A stretch of 64,000 nt of DNA. It comes from G964291335 sp964291335. Its GTDB lineage: Bacteria > Chloroflexota > Dehalococcoidia > Lucifugimonadales > UBA3495. The stretch's first letter is position 1; each line of letters begins with the position of its first letter. Made by a program: the position numbers and the translations under genes. Location: NCBI GenBank assembly GCA_964291335.2, contig OZ219748.1, forward strand, positions 434,001 through 498,000, given 5' to 3'. The notes under the pieces are model-generated. The model made no database searches. It was not told the origin of the DNA and was given only the letters and a program-made list of their open reading frames with translations. Positions 1 through 8,698 of this stretch are shown here, piece after piece.

Positions 1-94
1 ACGTTTGCGGGTGAATGCAGCATATCAACCGCCCGCTTAAGCAAGCTGACGAAAGCCGGCAGGGGCGCACTGAAAAATGCTGCCGGCAATCTCC

Positions 95-994
95 TCAGTC
101 GGCAGGGGGGAAAGCGGCAGCAGAATGTTGTTCATCAGCATGGTAGGAGCTGCGTACCAGAGGCCCGGAGGCCACGTGCTTGAAGCCCAGTTCCCGGCCG
201 GTCTGAGCCAGCTCGCCGAACTCGTCCGGATGGTAGAAGCGGTCAACCGCCAGGTGCCTGGGCGAAGGCCGGAGGTATTGACCGATGGTCAGCAAATCGC
301 AGTCCACCTGCCGCAAGTCCTGCATGGTAGCTACCACTTCGTCCCTGGTTTCGCCCATGCCTACGATAATCCCCGATTTGGTAACTGCGCCCGGGGATAG
401 TTCCTTAACCTGGGCCAAAAGCGACAGAGAGCGTTGGTAGTCTCCTTTGGGCCGCACCCGGGGGAATATGCGGCGGGTGGATTCAATATTATGGTTCAGA
501 ACATCCGGCCCGGCGTCCATAACCCGGGCCAGCGCCTCCCTGGAACCGGCGAAGTCTGGAATGAGCACCTCGACCTTGCAGCCGGGCGAGTTGGCCCGTA
601 TCCGATTGATACAGGCGGCAAAGATGAAAGCTCCGCCGTCGGGCAGGTCATCCCGGTTAACTGAAGTAATGACGCAATAGCGCAGGCCCAGCCGCCTGAC
701 CGTTTCCGCCAGCCGGCCCGGCTCCAGCAGGTCCAGCCCCTGCGGGCGGCCCGTGGCAACCGCGCAATAGTGGCACCGGCGGGTGCAGGTATCCCCCAGA
801 ATCATAAAAGTCGCCGTGCCCCGGCCCCAGCATTCACCAATATTAGGGCAGCGAGCCTCCTCGCAAACCGTATGCAGTTCCTGGCTCTGCATCAATCGCT
901 TAAGTTCCAGGTAGCCGGGCCCGCCCGGCATGGTTACTTTCAGCCAGGCCGGCAGCCTGGAACGGGTGGCAGGGGAAGCGCTTTCCATTGACAC
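95..994 (-). CDS. lipA: Lipoyl synthase
   Basis: Radical-SAM enzyme that inserts two sulfurs into the octanoyl group carried by lipoate-dependent proteins, in the cytoplasm. The 299-aa product has the family's two cluster motifs: the auxiliary cluster cysteines C44, C49 and C55 (CEEARCPNIGEC), and the radical-SAM CxxxCxxC at C70, C74 and C77 (CTRRCHYC). The C-terminal RSSY, whose serine ligates the auxiliary cluster in known LipA proteins, is also present. Length is normal. It is the last recognised gene of a minus-strand run tyrA-gmk-lipA, 52 nt after gmk. No lipB is visible; positions 1-94 hold only the start of whatever lies downstream and I cannot name it. Confidence 0.97.
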   Translation of the reverse strand: MSMESASPATRSRLPAWLKVTMPGGPGYLELKRLMQSQELHTVCEEARCPNIGECWGRGTATFMILGDTCTRRCHYCAVATGRPQGLDLLEPGRLAETVRRLGLRYCVITSVNRDDLPDGGAFIFAACINRIRANSPGCKVEVLIPDFAGSREALARVMDAGPDVLNHNIESTRRIFPRVRPKGDYQRSLSLLAQVKELSPGAVTKSGIIVGMGETRDEVVATMQDLRQVDCDLLTIGQYLRPSPRHLAVDRFYHPDEFGELAQTGRELGFKHVASGPLVRSSYHADEQHSAAAFPPAD

Positions 995-1046
995 GATTAT
1001 TGCCCCGATGCTTCTTGAATTTGGTGCGAAGAGTGTCTTAATTGGG

Positions 1047-1688
1047 TTAGAAAAGAGACACGATCCGAGGTACTACCCGACATTTTTCAGCGGTGATAAT
1101 CGCTTCCACTGCGCTGACCGCCTTATCCAGGCAGCCATCGGCGTTAATTACGCGATAATCGTAGCGGCCGATTTGTTCCAGTTCCTGGCGGGCAATCTGC
1201 AACCTCCGCTGCACTTCTTCTGCCGATTCAGTCTGCCGGCGGTTCAGCCGCCCAGCCAACTCTGCCATGGATGCCGGGGCCAGAAAAATGGATACGGTTT
1301 CCGGCGCTAATTGCCGGACAGTTTCAGCGCCCTGCACCTCGATTTTAAGGATAACATCCCTGGCTGCCTTGAGCCCTTCCCGCACCTGACTTCGGGGAAC
1401 GCCATACCATCGGTCAGAGAACTGGGCGCATTCCAGAAACTGGTCCCGCTCCCGCATTTTCTGAAAGGCTCGGTCGTCAAGAAAAAGGTAATCGACCCCG
1501 TGCTGTTCACCGGGCCGGGGCGGTCGGGTAGTAGCGGTAACCGGGAAGTGCCAGGGATGACCGCGCCTTTTCAACTCGGCGAGCAGCGCGTCCTTGCCGG
1601 CCCCGGAAGGGCCGCTGATGACCACCAGCAGGGGCGGAGCCGGGTTTAATTCCGGCACCTCTGCCCCAGGGAAGCGCTCGCCGGGCAA
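1047..1688 (-). CDS. gmk: Guanylate kinase
   Basis: Phosphorylates GMP to GDP with ATP in purine nucleotide metabolism. The P-loop GPSGAGKD is at residues 26-33. The GMP-binding region follows (TATTRPPRPGE, then GVDYLFLD) with the usual spacing. The protein is 213 aa, slightly longer than typical because of a roughly 19-residue N-terminal extension. The longest frame begins with TTG at 1688, six bases after the tyrA stop. A GTG ten codons further in would give a more typical N-terminus, so the start is uncertain. Very tight spacing to tyrA suggests co-transcription. Confidence 0.96.
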   Translation of the reverse strand: MPGERFPGAEVPELNPAPPLLVVISGPSGAGKDALLAELKRRGHPWHFPVTATTRPPRPGEQHGVDYLFLDDRAFQKMRERDQFLECAQFSDRWYGVPRSQVREGLKAARDVILKIEVQGAETVRQLAPETVSIFLAPASMAELAGRLNRRQTESAEEVQRRLQIARQELEQIGRYDYRVINADGCLDKAVSAVEAIITAEKCRVVPRIVSLF

Positions 1689-1694
1689 GGGTGG

Positions 1695-2693
1695 TTACCC
1701 CCGGTCTCCCCGGAAAAGCCGCCTTTGCGCATCCATCAGTTTACGCCCAACGAACATATCGCCCATACTTTGCGCAAAAGTAGGCAGCTCCGACTGGGGG
1801 TTATAATCCCGCGTTCCGGCGCCATACCCCCCGGCCAGCCATCTGGCTCGGGCTTGTCGCGCTTGAACAAACAGGTCCAGCACGGCAGCGGAATCCGGTT
1901 CTTCGCCGTCGGCCAGCAGTTGACGGACGCTGTAGAGTTGACGGATAAAGGCGTCGATCCAAGCCACTATGGGTTCCGGGTTAGAGACGCAGATATCCCG
2001 GTGCATAATCGCATCCCCGGAAGCCAGCCGCGTCATATCCTGGTAACCGCTGGCTGCTACCCGAGCTATGTCATCCCAGTTGGCGCTTCCCGAAGTGCAA
2101 CCCACCAAGGCTACGGAAAGGAGAAAGGGCAGGTGGCTGGCAGCGGCCACGAAACTGTCATGCTCGTCGGCGCTGAGGTAAAACGGCGTCGCGCCGATGG
2201 CCTCTACCATAGTGGTTATTTCAGCCACGGCCCGCTCACTGGCCTTCGGGCCGGGGATGATGCAGTATGTTTTCCCTTCAAACAGGTCAGAGGCGGCGTT
2301 TTCCGGCCCGGCAGTCTCTTTGCCGGCCATCGGATGGCCGCCGACAAAATGCACCCCGGCCGGCAAGTACCGCTCGGCCCAATCGAGTACCATCTTTTTC
2401 GAGCTGCCCACATCGGTCAGGACGCATCCTTCCGGCAAGTGGGGGCCAATCGCCTCGATAAGTTCCCGCATAGCCATAATGGGCGTCGCCAGAATTACAA
2501 TGTCCGCGTTATCCACCGCATTAAGCAGCCGGTTTTCTATTCGGTGAAAGCCGTTGCTCCGCTGAGCGCCGCCGCGGGCTGACCCGTCAGAGTCGGTGCC
2601 GATAACCTCCAGATTCAGCAGCCGAGAACCCCGCAAAGCCAAACCCAGAGACGTGCCAATAAGGCCTGTACCAACAATGGCAATTTTTGGCAT
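1695..2693 (-). CDS. tyrA: Prephenate/arogenate dehydrogenase
   Basis: NAD(P)-dependent oxidative decarboxylation of prephenate (or arogenate) in tyrosine synthesis. The 332-aa product opens with a Rossmann motif (IVGTGLIGTSLG) near residues 5-16. It then shows the family signatures GGHPMAGKE and AASHLPFLLSVAL in order. No chorismate mutase domain and no ACT domain are apparent, so it is the monofunctional form. The ATG at 2693 is supported by AGGAGGT six bases upstream. It heads the minus-strand run that continues with gmk and lipA. Substrate preference cannot be read from the sequence. Confidence 0.94.
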   Translation of the reverse strand: MPKIAIVGTGLIGTSLGLALRGSRLLNLEVIGTDSDGSARGGAQRSNGFHRIENRLLNAVDNADIVILATPIMAMRELIEAIGPHLPEGCVLTDVGSSKKMVLDWAERYLPAGVHFVGGHPMAGKETAGPENAASDLFEGKTYCIIPGPKASERAVAEITTMVEAIGATPFYLSADEHDSFVAAASHLPFLLSVALVGCTSGSANWDDIARVAASGYQDMTRLASGDAIMHRDICVSNPEPIVAWIDAFIRQLYSVRQLLADGEEPDSAAVLDLFVQARQARARWLAGGYGAGTRDYNPQSELPTFAQSMGDMFVGRKLMDAQRRLFRGDRG

Positions 2694-3265
2694 GGCGCAC
2701 CTCCTGCATATCCCCCGGCACGGCTTCCGGTAGCTCTACTATCTTACCACCAATAACCGGCGAACAAAACCGCCGGTCTTCAGCGCAGTAGAGAGCGTTC
2801 TACCTCTTTCCTCTGAACTTTCCGTTCAACGTCCGCACAGGTTTGTAGCTGGCAGGAACACGGAGCTTTCGATTGCTGCGGAGCGCCAACCCAGTTTCCC
2901 CACCAGTTTTCCCATATGAAATTCATTCAGGGTTGACAAAGAGGTGTCGTATCTTTAAGGTAACCTTTGATGAGGCCGAGGGACAGAGTTGCTGTTATGC
3001 CCTCAGAAAGTAGTCTAGCGCAGTTCCAGCGGTCATGGGGGACTGGTCAGTCTCCCCCCGCATTGAACGACGTTGACCCGCAATTACCCCGTTATGTAAA
3101 ACCCGACTTTGCTCCCGCCAATCGCCCCGAACCCCGGATTTCTTCAGCTCCTCCCCTGCCTCTGCCGGATACCATCACTAGCGCATCACAGCATAATAGC
3201 TTTGCGGCGCTGACTTTGCTTCTCTGCCGGCGCAGGGTTGGCAACCACTTTCAGGAGGGAAGTCC
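2694..3265. other. Divergent intergenic region tyrA / proV
   Basis: A 572-nt gene-free stretch between the divergent tyrA and proV starts. It holds a sigma70-like promoter facing proV (2933-2961), which leaves a leader of about 300 nt before the proV start. The leader contains a G-rich/C-rich hairpin at about 3037-3059 (GGGGGAC arm, TGGTCA loop). An open frame across 2967-3269 has no recognisable protein character and I do not call it. I could not assign the leader to a known riboswitch class. Confidence 0.5.
2933..2961 (+). promoter_or_regulatory. Promoter candidate for proVWX
   Basis: A perfect TTGACA (-35) at 2933-2938 is followed after exactly 17 bases by TAAGGT at 2956-2961. The same layout (TTGACA, 17 bases, TAA-type -10) recurs upstream of several other genes here, which supports it as a real housekeeping promoter. 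Confidence 0.55.
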
Positions 3266-4627
3266 ATGAATGAGAGACCGGGAGAAACTGATGCGGCCAC
3301 CGACGCCGCGGCGTCGGTGGCCGCCGAGCTGCAACCTTCCCCGGGGGCCGAAAACGATGAAGGGTTCATATCCGTCAGGAACCTGTGGAAGGTTTTTGGC
3401 CGGAACCCGGAGCGCGTCCTGCAGCCTGAACACCTGAACCAGACGCGTGGAGCGATACAAAACGAGCTGGGCAACGTTGTTGGCCTGCGGGATGTTACCT
3501 TTGACGTGCGGAAGGGAGAGACTTTTGTCGTCATGGGGCTTTCCGGCAGCGGCAAGTCCACCCTGGTGCGGTGCCTGCTCCGCCTGATCGACCCCACCGC
3601 CGGAACCATAATGATTGACGGCGAAGATGTTACTTTGATGAGTGATAAAGATCTGGAGGAGTTTCGGCGAGCCAAAATAGCCATGGTTTTTCAACACTAT
3701 GGCTTAATGCCCCACCGCAATGTGCTGGATAACGCCGCCTGGGGGCTGGAAGTGCAGGGCGTTAGCAAGGAGGAAAGGTATGAACGAACCCGCAAAGCCC
3801 TTGATGTTGTGGGCTTGAACGGCTGGGAAGATTCTTACCCGCGCCAGCTTTCCGGCGGTATGCAGCAGCGGGTAGGCCTGGCCCGGGCCCTGGTGGTGAA
3901 TACTGACATACTTTTGATGGACGAGCCTTTCAGCGGCCTGGATCCCCTGATTCGCCGCCAGATGCAGGATGAACTGCTTAATCTGCAAACCGAGCTGCAA
4001 AAGACTATTGTCTTCATTACCCACGACCTGAACGAGGCCTTAAAGCTGGGCGACCACATCGCCATTATGCACGATGGCGAAGTAGCTCAAATCGGCTCCC
4101 CGGAAGACATTGTGCTTCGGCCCGAAGATGAATACGTCGGAGACTTCACCCAGGATGTGCGGCTGGAGAGCATCCTTACCGCCGCCAAAGTTATGGCGGC
4201 GCCCAAAGCAACCGTCATGGGCCGCCAGGGGCCCCGGGCAGCCCTGCACACTATCGGCGAGAGCGACGGCGACGTAGCCTGGGTGGTGGATACCCACGAA
4301 AAATACATCGGGCTGCTATCCATTTCCAGCGCCGAGCATGCCTTGCGGAGCGGCGTAAAGCGTTTTGACCAGGCTTGGGAATACGTGGAACGGAACTATT
4401 TGCCGGTTGCCCCGGATACCTCCTTCGACGCGCTGATTCCCATCGCGATGTCCAGCGATTTCCCCATTCCGGTGGTGGACTCGAATGGCATTCTGGTGGG
4501 GGAAGTGCACCGGAGCGCCCTGGCTGAAGCCCTGGCCGAAACCTCCAATACCGACCCGGACTACGCCGCCAACGCCGCCTTGAACGCCGCCCTGGCTGCT
4601 GACAATCCCGCAGCATCCGAGAACTGA
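3266..4627 (+). CDS. proV: Glycine betaine/proline ABC transporter, ATP-binding subunit
   Basis: Cytoplasmic ATPase of a quaternary-amine importer used for osmoprotection. It has Walker A GLSGSGKST near residue 92, the ABC signature LSGGMQQRVGLARAL near 195, Walker B with LLMDEPFSGLDP near 215 and the H-loop THDL near 250. Beyond about residue 300 the C-terminal part looks like the paired CBS region typical of ProV/OpuAA, which senses ionic strength in characterised homologues. The 453-aa length fits. AGGAGG lies just upstream of the ATG. The first 35 residues are Ala-rich and may be disordered. It is followed by proW and proX. Confidence 0.95.
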   Translation: MNERPGETDAATDAAASVAAELQPSPGAENDEGFISVRNLWKVFGRNPERVLQPEHLNQTRGAIQNELGNVVGLRDVTFDVRKGETFVVMGLSGSGKSTLVRCLLRLIDPTAGTIMIDGEDVTLMSDKDLEEFRRAKIAMVFQHYGLMPHRNVLDNAAWGLEVQGVSKEERYERTRKALDVVGLNGWEDSYPRQLSGGMQQRVGLARALVVNTDILLMDEPFSGLDPLIRRQMQDELLNLQTELQKTIVFITHDLNEALKLGDHIAIMHDGEVAQIGSPEDIVLRPEDEYVGDFTQDVRLESILTAAKVMAAPKATVMGRQGPRAALHTIGESDGDVAWVVDTHEKYIGLLSISSAEHALRSGVKRFDQAWEYVERNYLPVAPDTSFDALIPIAMSSDFPIPVVDSNGILVGEVHRSALAEALAETSNTDPDYAANAALNAALAADNPAASEN

Positions 4628-4720
4628 GCAAGGCGCCGGCTGCCCGGCAGCCCCGAATTCAAGGCGGGTTGGCGGCCCACAGTTCCCTTGCCGCATTAGC
4701 CCAGGAACCGGGAGGAAATT

Positions 4721-5845
4721 ATGGCAACAATAACTCGAGGCGAGCCCGACAGGAATATCAACCGGCAAGACGCAGCCGGCCCGGATGAAAGCGCAGCAAA
4801 GCAGCGCGCCGGGGGCGTTCTTTCTTCCGTCAAGGATACCTGGAATGCCTGGCCCAGGATGGTTCACTGGCTGTTCGCCCTGGCCGCGATAGCCGTCGTT
4901 TTGGGGCTGTCCCTGGCCTTCTGGGGGCCGGGAATGGAATACCCCACTACCATTTCACAGACCGCCATTGAGACCACCGGCTCTCCCATTCTGGTGGACC
5001 GGACAGTTCGCAAGGCGACCGCCGAAGCAATCGACAACGTGGTCAAATGGATGACGGTCGAAGGAGCGTGGCTGTTTGATGGCATTTCCACGCCCATCAC
5101 CTACGCCCTCATTTATATCGAGGACGGCCTTACCTGGATACCCTGGCCCGCTATGGTGGTCGGCATTACCCTGCTGGCCTTCGCCCTGGGGCGCTGGGCC
5201 CTGGCCGCTTTCACGGCCCTGGTGCTGCTTTACATCGGTTTTATGGATCTTTGGGAGCCGGCCATCAAGACCATCGCCTTGATGGTAGTAGCCGTAGCCG
5301 TATGCATGGCCATTGGTTTGCCGCTGGGCATACTGGGGGCGCGCAACCGCCTGGCCAATAACGTCATGCGGCCGGTTCTGGATGGCATGCAGACCATGCC
5401 CAGCTTCGTTTATCTGCTGCCCGGCGTACTCTTTTTTGGTTTGGGCAAGCCGGCCGGCATCTTCGCCACCCTGATTTACGCAGTGCCCCCGGTCATTCGC
5501 CTGACCAATCTGGGGATCCGCCAGGTTTCCCCTGAAACGGTTGAGGCCGCCCGCTCCTTCGGCGCTGCGCCAACTCAGGTGCTGACCAAAGTGCAAATCC
5601 CCATGGCGTTGCCCACCATCATGGCAGGCATCAACCAGACGACCATGATGGCCCTGGCCATGGTAACTATTGCCAGCATGGTGGCCGCCGGGGGGCTGGG
5701 GGATAATGTGCTGAACGCCTTGCAGAAGATTGATTCGGGCAATGGCGCCCTGGCCGGCATGGCCATTGTATTCCTCGCCATTGTAATTGACCGAATGACT
5801 CAAGCCCTGGCTAAAAGCCGCCAGGAGTCCATGGGGGTCGGGTGA
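4721..5845 (+). CDS. proW: Glycine betaine/proline ABC transporter, permease subunit
   Basis: Inner-membrane permease partner of ProV. The 374-aa protein has a polar 45-residue N-terminus, a hydrophobic segment, an extracytoplasmic loop, then the multi-spanning transport domain. The EAA loop that contacts the ATPase is visible near residue 274 (VEAARSFGAAPTQVL). The motif GLPLGILGARN at the start of the permease core is typical of the ProW/OpuAB family. GGAGG precedes the ATG by 7 bases. It lies 93 nt after proV in the same direction, so co-transcription is likely. Confidence 0.95.
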   Translation: MATITRGEPDRNINRQDAAGPDESAAKQRAGGVLSSVKDTWNAWPRMVHWLFALAAIAVVLGLSLAFWGPGMEYPTTISQTAIETTGSPILVDRTVRKATAEAIDNVVKWMTVEGAWLFDGISTPITYALIYIEDGLTWIPWPAMVVGITLLAFALGRWALAAFTALVLLYIGFMDLWEPAIKTIALMVVAVAVCMAIGLPLGILGARNRLANNVMRPVLDGMQTMPSFVYLLPGVLFFGLGKPAGIFATLIYAVPPVIRLTNLGIRQVSPETVEAARSFGAAPTQVLTKVQIPMALPTIMAGINQTTMMALAMVTIASMVAAGGLGDNVLNALQKIDSGNGALAGMAIVFLAIVIDRMTQALAKSRQESMGVG

Positions 5846-5885
5846 TTAAGTCCGTCAGCCGGCCCGGTCTATGCCCGATGAAGGT

Positions 5886-5914
5886 TTGACAGGACCCAAA
5901 GGCGTTGTTAACAT
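5886..5914 (+). promoter_or_regulatory. Internal promoter candidate for proX
   Basis: TTGACA at 5886-5891, a 17-base spacer and TAACAT at 5909-5914 lie between proW and proX. This would let the binding protein be made in excess over the membrane complex, as is common for ABC importers. Confidence 0.5.
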
Positions 5915-5973
5915 TTGGTAGCAAGATGGGCGCTGGCCCGAAGTCATTATCCTGGAAACCCGATTTTAGGAGG

Positions 5974-7209
5974 ATGTTTGTTTTGTTTGGCAGGTATCGG
6001 TTAGTTTTGTTCATGGCAGCCATGCTGGTTCTCCTGGCAGTAGTAGCGTGCGGCTCTGCCGCCGAGCCTCAGATCATCGAGGTCGAGAAAGAGGTTGTCG
6101 TCGAAAAAGAGGTTCCGGTAGAAGTAGTCCGGGAGACCGTGGTTGAAGTGCCCGTGGAAGTCGAAAGGATAATCGAGAAGGAAGTCGTTGTTGAGAAGGA
6201 AGTTCCTGTTGAAATAATACAGGAGCGGGTGGTTGAGAAGATTGTCGAAGTAGAGATTATGGCTCCGGAAGGGCCAAAAGATACCGTAATCTTCGGCGAC
6301 CTCAGCTGGGATAGTGCCTTGCTCCAGAACCGGGTAGCGCAGTACCTGACCGAGTTCGGCTACGGCTACCCGACCGAAACCAAAGCCGGCGATACTTTGC
6401 CGCTCTTCCAGGGACTCAAGCGGGGCGATACGGATGTGGCCATGGAAATCTGGCTGCCCAACCAGGACGAAGCCTGGAATGAGGCCCGTGAAGAAGGCGC
6501 CGTGCTCTCGGTGGGGCAGAGTCTGGGCAAAGACTGGCAGTCCGCCTTCGTCATTCCCGCCTACCTGCAGGAAGAATACCCAGAGCTGGACAGCGTCGAA
6601 GACCTGAAGGATCAGCAGTATAAGGACCTGTTCAAGACTGCGGAGACGGGGGATAAAGCCCGCCTGGTTTCCTGCGTTATCGGCTGGGCCTGCGAAGAGG
6701 TTAACGCTGCCCAGATAGAAGGGTACGCTCTTTCCGACCACGTGGAAATTGTAAACCCCGGTTCCGGCGCCCTGCTGAACGCTGACCTGAACGGCGCCTA
6801 TGAGAAGCAGGAGCCATGGCTGGGTTACCAATGGGGAACCAACGACCCGGCCTTGCAGCTGGACCTGGTCCGGCTGGAGGAACCGGCCTACAGCGATGAA
6901 TGCTGGTTCACTTCCAAAGCCTGCGCATACGAGGATGCTACCATCCTGATTGCCGTGAACCCTGACCTGCCTGCCGAAGCCCCGGATGTAATCGAGATGC
7001 TGCGCAAATGGGACTTCAACATTGACATTTACAAGGAGGCGGCCCGGTGGCGCGGCGCCAACCCGGACGCCAGTATCAACGACACCGCTCTTTGGTGGCT
7101 GAACAGCAATCCCGACATCTGGGGCGGCTGGGTTACCGAGGATGCCGGCACGAAGGTACAGGCCGCCTTGTCTGCAAGCGAGACCCCCGAAGGCTGGCCC
7201 AGCGAGTAA
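5974..7209 (+). CDS. proX: Glycine betaine/choline-type substrate-binding lipoprotein
   Basis: Extracellular ligand-binding component of the ProVW importer, membrane-tethered. From the ATG at 5974 a hydrophobic signal runs into a lipobox (LAVVAC) with the lipidated Cys at residue 26. Residues of about 33-95 form an unusual Val-Glu-Lys linker (repeats of the VEKEVVVEKEVPVE type). The OpuAC-like fold follows, with DLSWDSALLQN, MEIWLPNQ, LVSCVIGWAC and a C-terminal GWVTEDAG. AGGAGG touches the ATG with no spacing, so the TTG at 5983, nine bases downstream of it, is the better start. The frame itself opens at 5905. Ligand identity (betaine, choline or proline betaine) is not determinable here. 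Confidence 0.93.
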   Translation: MFVLFGRYRLVLFMAAMLVLLAVVACGSAAEPQIIEVEKEVVVEKEVPVEVVRETVVEVPVEVERIIEKEVVVEKEVPVEIIQERVVEKIVEVEIMAPEGPKDTVIFGDLSWDSALLQNRVAQYLTEFGYGYPTETKAGDTLPLFQGLKRGDTDVAMEIWLPNQDEAWNEAREEGAVLSVGQSLGKDWQSAFVIPAYLQEEYPELDSVEDLKDQQYKDLFKTAETGDKARLVSCVIGWACEEVNAAQIEGYALSDHVEIVNPGSGALLNADLNGAYEKQEPWLGYQWGTNDPALQLDLVRLEEPAYSDECWFTSKACAYEDATILIAVNPDLPAEAPDVIEMLRKWDFNIDIYKEAARWRGANPDASINDTALWWLNSNPDIWGGWVTEDAGTKVQAALSASETPEGWPSE

Positions 7210-7238
7210 GCAAGAGGTTAACCTTTTATAGAGTACCA

Positions 7239-7270
7239 GGGGCGACCCTTCCGGGTCGCCCCTTTTCTTT
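7239..7270 (+). terminator. Rho-independent terminator after proX
   Basis: A perfect 10-bp stem, GGGGCGACCC / GGGTCGCCCC (7239-7248 and 7253-7262), with a TTCC loop, followed directly by TTTTCTTT. It closes the proVWX transcript. Confidence 0.92.
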
Positions 7271-7335
7271 GGTGGCTGTTATAATAACCGGCAGTGGAAA
7301 GCCCTTCTTCCTGGCAAATACTACCGAGGTGATCT

Positions 7336-8061
7336 ATGACCGACGCCGCTTCCGTCTCTGATGAAACCCTGGAGGTTCTGCGCGGCATTCCCACCCAAAC
7401 CCTGATTGATGGGCTGTGGGTTATGGGCTGGCCTATGAGCTACATTGAGGGCGCTCGCCCTTTGCAGCGGGGGCAGCGTATGGCTGGACGGGCCGTTACC
7501 TTGCGCTTTGTACCCCACCGGCCCGATTTGGCCCAGGACAAGCCCAAAGGGGATCAGTCGGCGGAATACCTGGCCTTCGAGCTGTGCGGCCCCGGCGAGG
7601 CGCTGGTAATCGACGCTATGGGCTGGACTTACAGCTCCATCGGCGGCGACATCAAGTTTATGCGCCTGCACCAGCGGCAGGTCGGCGGCCTGGTAACCGA
7701 CGGTTCAGTTCGGGACAGCAACTCGCTGCTGGCGTACGGCTTTCCCGTCTATTCGGCCTCCACCACAGCCAAACAGGGCCCAGCCGAGTTCTGGCCCTGG
7801 CAGGTTAATGACGCCATTCAATGCGGCGGCGTTCTGGTCCGGCCGGGCGATGCGGTTGTCGGGGACGATGACGGGGCCGTGGTAGTGCCGCGCGCCGTTG
7901 TGAACCAGGTTATCTCCATTGCCCACGAGCGGGAGGAGGTGGAGGAAGTCATCAAAGCTCAGCTGAAGGTTGAACGCTGTTCCCCCGGCAAATATTACCC
8001 TTTCAATGACCTTACCTGGGAATTGTTCGAGCAGCAGACCGGTAAAAAGCGGCAGCAGTAA
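7336..8061 (+). CDS. RraA-like family protein (HMG/CHA aldolase type)
   Basis: Member of the RraA / demethylmenaquinone methyltransferase-like fold. Relatives are divalent-metal aldolases acting on 4-hydroxy-4-methyl-2-oxoglutarate or related oxo acids. The 241-aa product shows the hallmark region GGDIKFMRLHQRQVGGLVTD followed by GSVRD, then VRPGDAVVGDDDGAVVVPR near residues 172-190. A GAGGTGAT site precedes the ATG. The AhpD-like gene starts 13 nt downstream, so the two probably form an operon of small-molecule catabolism. The exact substrate is unknown; the RNase E inhibitor role of E. coli RraA should not be assumed. Confidence 0.85.
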   Translation: MTDAASVSDETLEVLRGIPTQTLIDGLWVMGWPMSYIEGARPLQRGQRMAGRAVTLRFVPHRPDLAQDKPKGDQSAEYLAFELCGPGEALVIDAMGWTYSSIGGDIKFMRLHQRQVGGLVTDGSVRDSNSLLAYGFPVYSASTTAKQGPAEFWPWQVNDAIQCGGVLVRPGDAVVGDDDGAVVVPRAVVNQVISIAHEREEVEEVIKAQLKVERCSPGKYYPFNDLTWELFEQQTGKKRQQ

Positions 8062-8074
8062 AAAGGAGGATGAA

Positions 8075-8629
8075 ATGGCCAGACTACCCCTGGCGACCCG
8101 AGACAGTGTGCCGGCCCACCAGCTGGAGGCTTTCAACGCTATCGTCGGCGATGGCGCAGTCCCCAGCCGTGGCCCGGGATCGGTAACCATTCACGTACCG
8201 GAGGCGGCCCAGAAGGTAACTGCCCTTAATCAGTACCTGCGCCGCGATTCCAGCCTGCCATTGAAGATTCAGGAACTGGCTATGCTGGTAACGGCTCGGG
8301 AGATGGATTGCCAGCATATCTGGAATGCCCATGCCGCCTCGGCTTGCGCCGCCGGCGTGCCCCGGGAGTTGATAGATGCCCTGCGGGAAGGCGAAGAGCT
8401 GCTTGACCTGGCCCCCGATGAAGAGGCGGTGGTGAAATACGGACAGGAGTTCTTTCGTAATCACTACGTCAGCCGGGGCGCCTGGCAGGCCGCCCACGAA
8501 CAGTTCGATACCCAGGGGCTGGTGGAGTTGACGCTGGTAATGGGCAGCTATAGTATGCTGGCTTTTTGCATTAACGCCTTCGATACCGACTTGCCCCCGA
8601 ATCGGGATGAACCCCTGCTGCCGGTTTAA
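8075..8629 (+). CDS. Carboxymuconolactone decarboxylase / AhpD-like protein
   Basis: Small all-helical protein of the CMD/AhpD superfamily. The family motif is visible as ELAMLVTAREMDCQHIWNAH around residues 62-85. It keeps the Glu and His positions of the decarboxylase-type members but has no CxxC, so a peroxidase-reductase role as in AhpD is unlikely. The start at 8075 is fixed by AAAAGGAGG just upstream; the longer open frame back to 7970 overlaps the RraA-like gene. It is 184 aa, somewhat long for the family. It sits directly after the RraA-like gene and before YedK. Confidence 0.85.
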   Translation: MARLPLATRDSVPAHQLEAFNAIVGDGAVPSRGPGSVTIHVPEAAQKVTALNQYLRRDSSLPLKIQELAMLVTAREMDCQHIWNAHAASACAAGVPRELIDALREGEELLDLAPDEEAVVKYGQEFFRNHYVSRGAWQAAHEQFDTQGLVELTLVMGSYSMLAFCINAFDTDLPPNRDEPLLPV

Positions 8630-8698
8630 GGCGATGAACGTCAGGCCGGGAAAGGCCGGCCTTGAGGAACCCGAACCTTTATCCGGACTGAGCGCGCT

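Noticed and set aside
1..94. Gene beginning at position 22 on minus
   Set aside because: Only seven codons fall inside the window; cannot be supported.
2967..3269. 100-aa open frame before proV
   Set aside because: No ribosome site, no recognisable sequence, and it overlaps the proV ribosome site.
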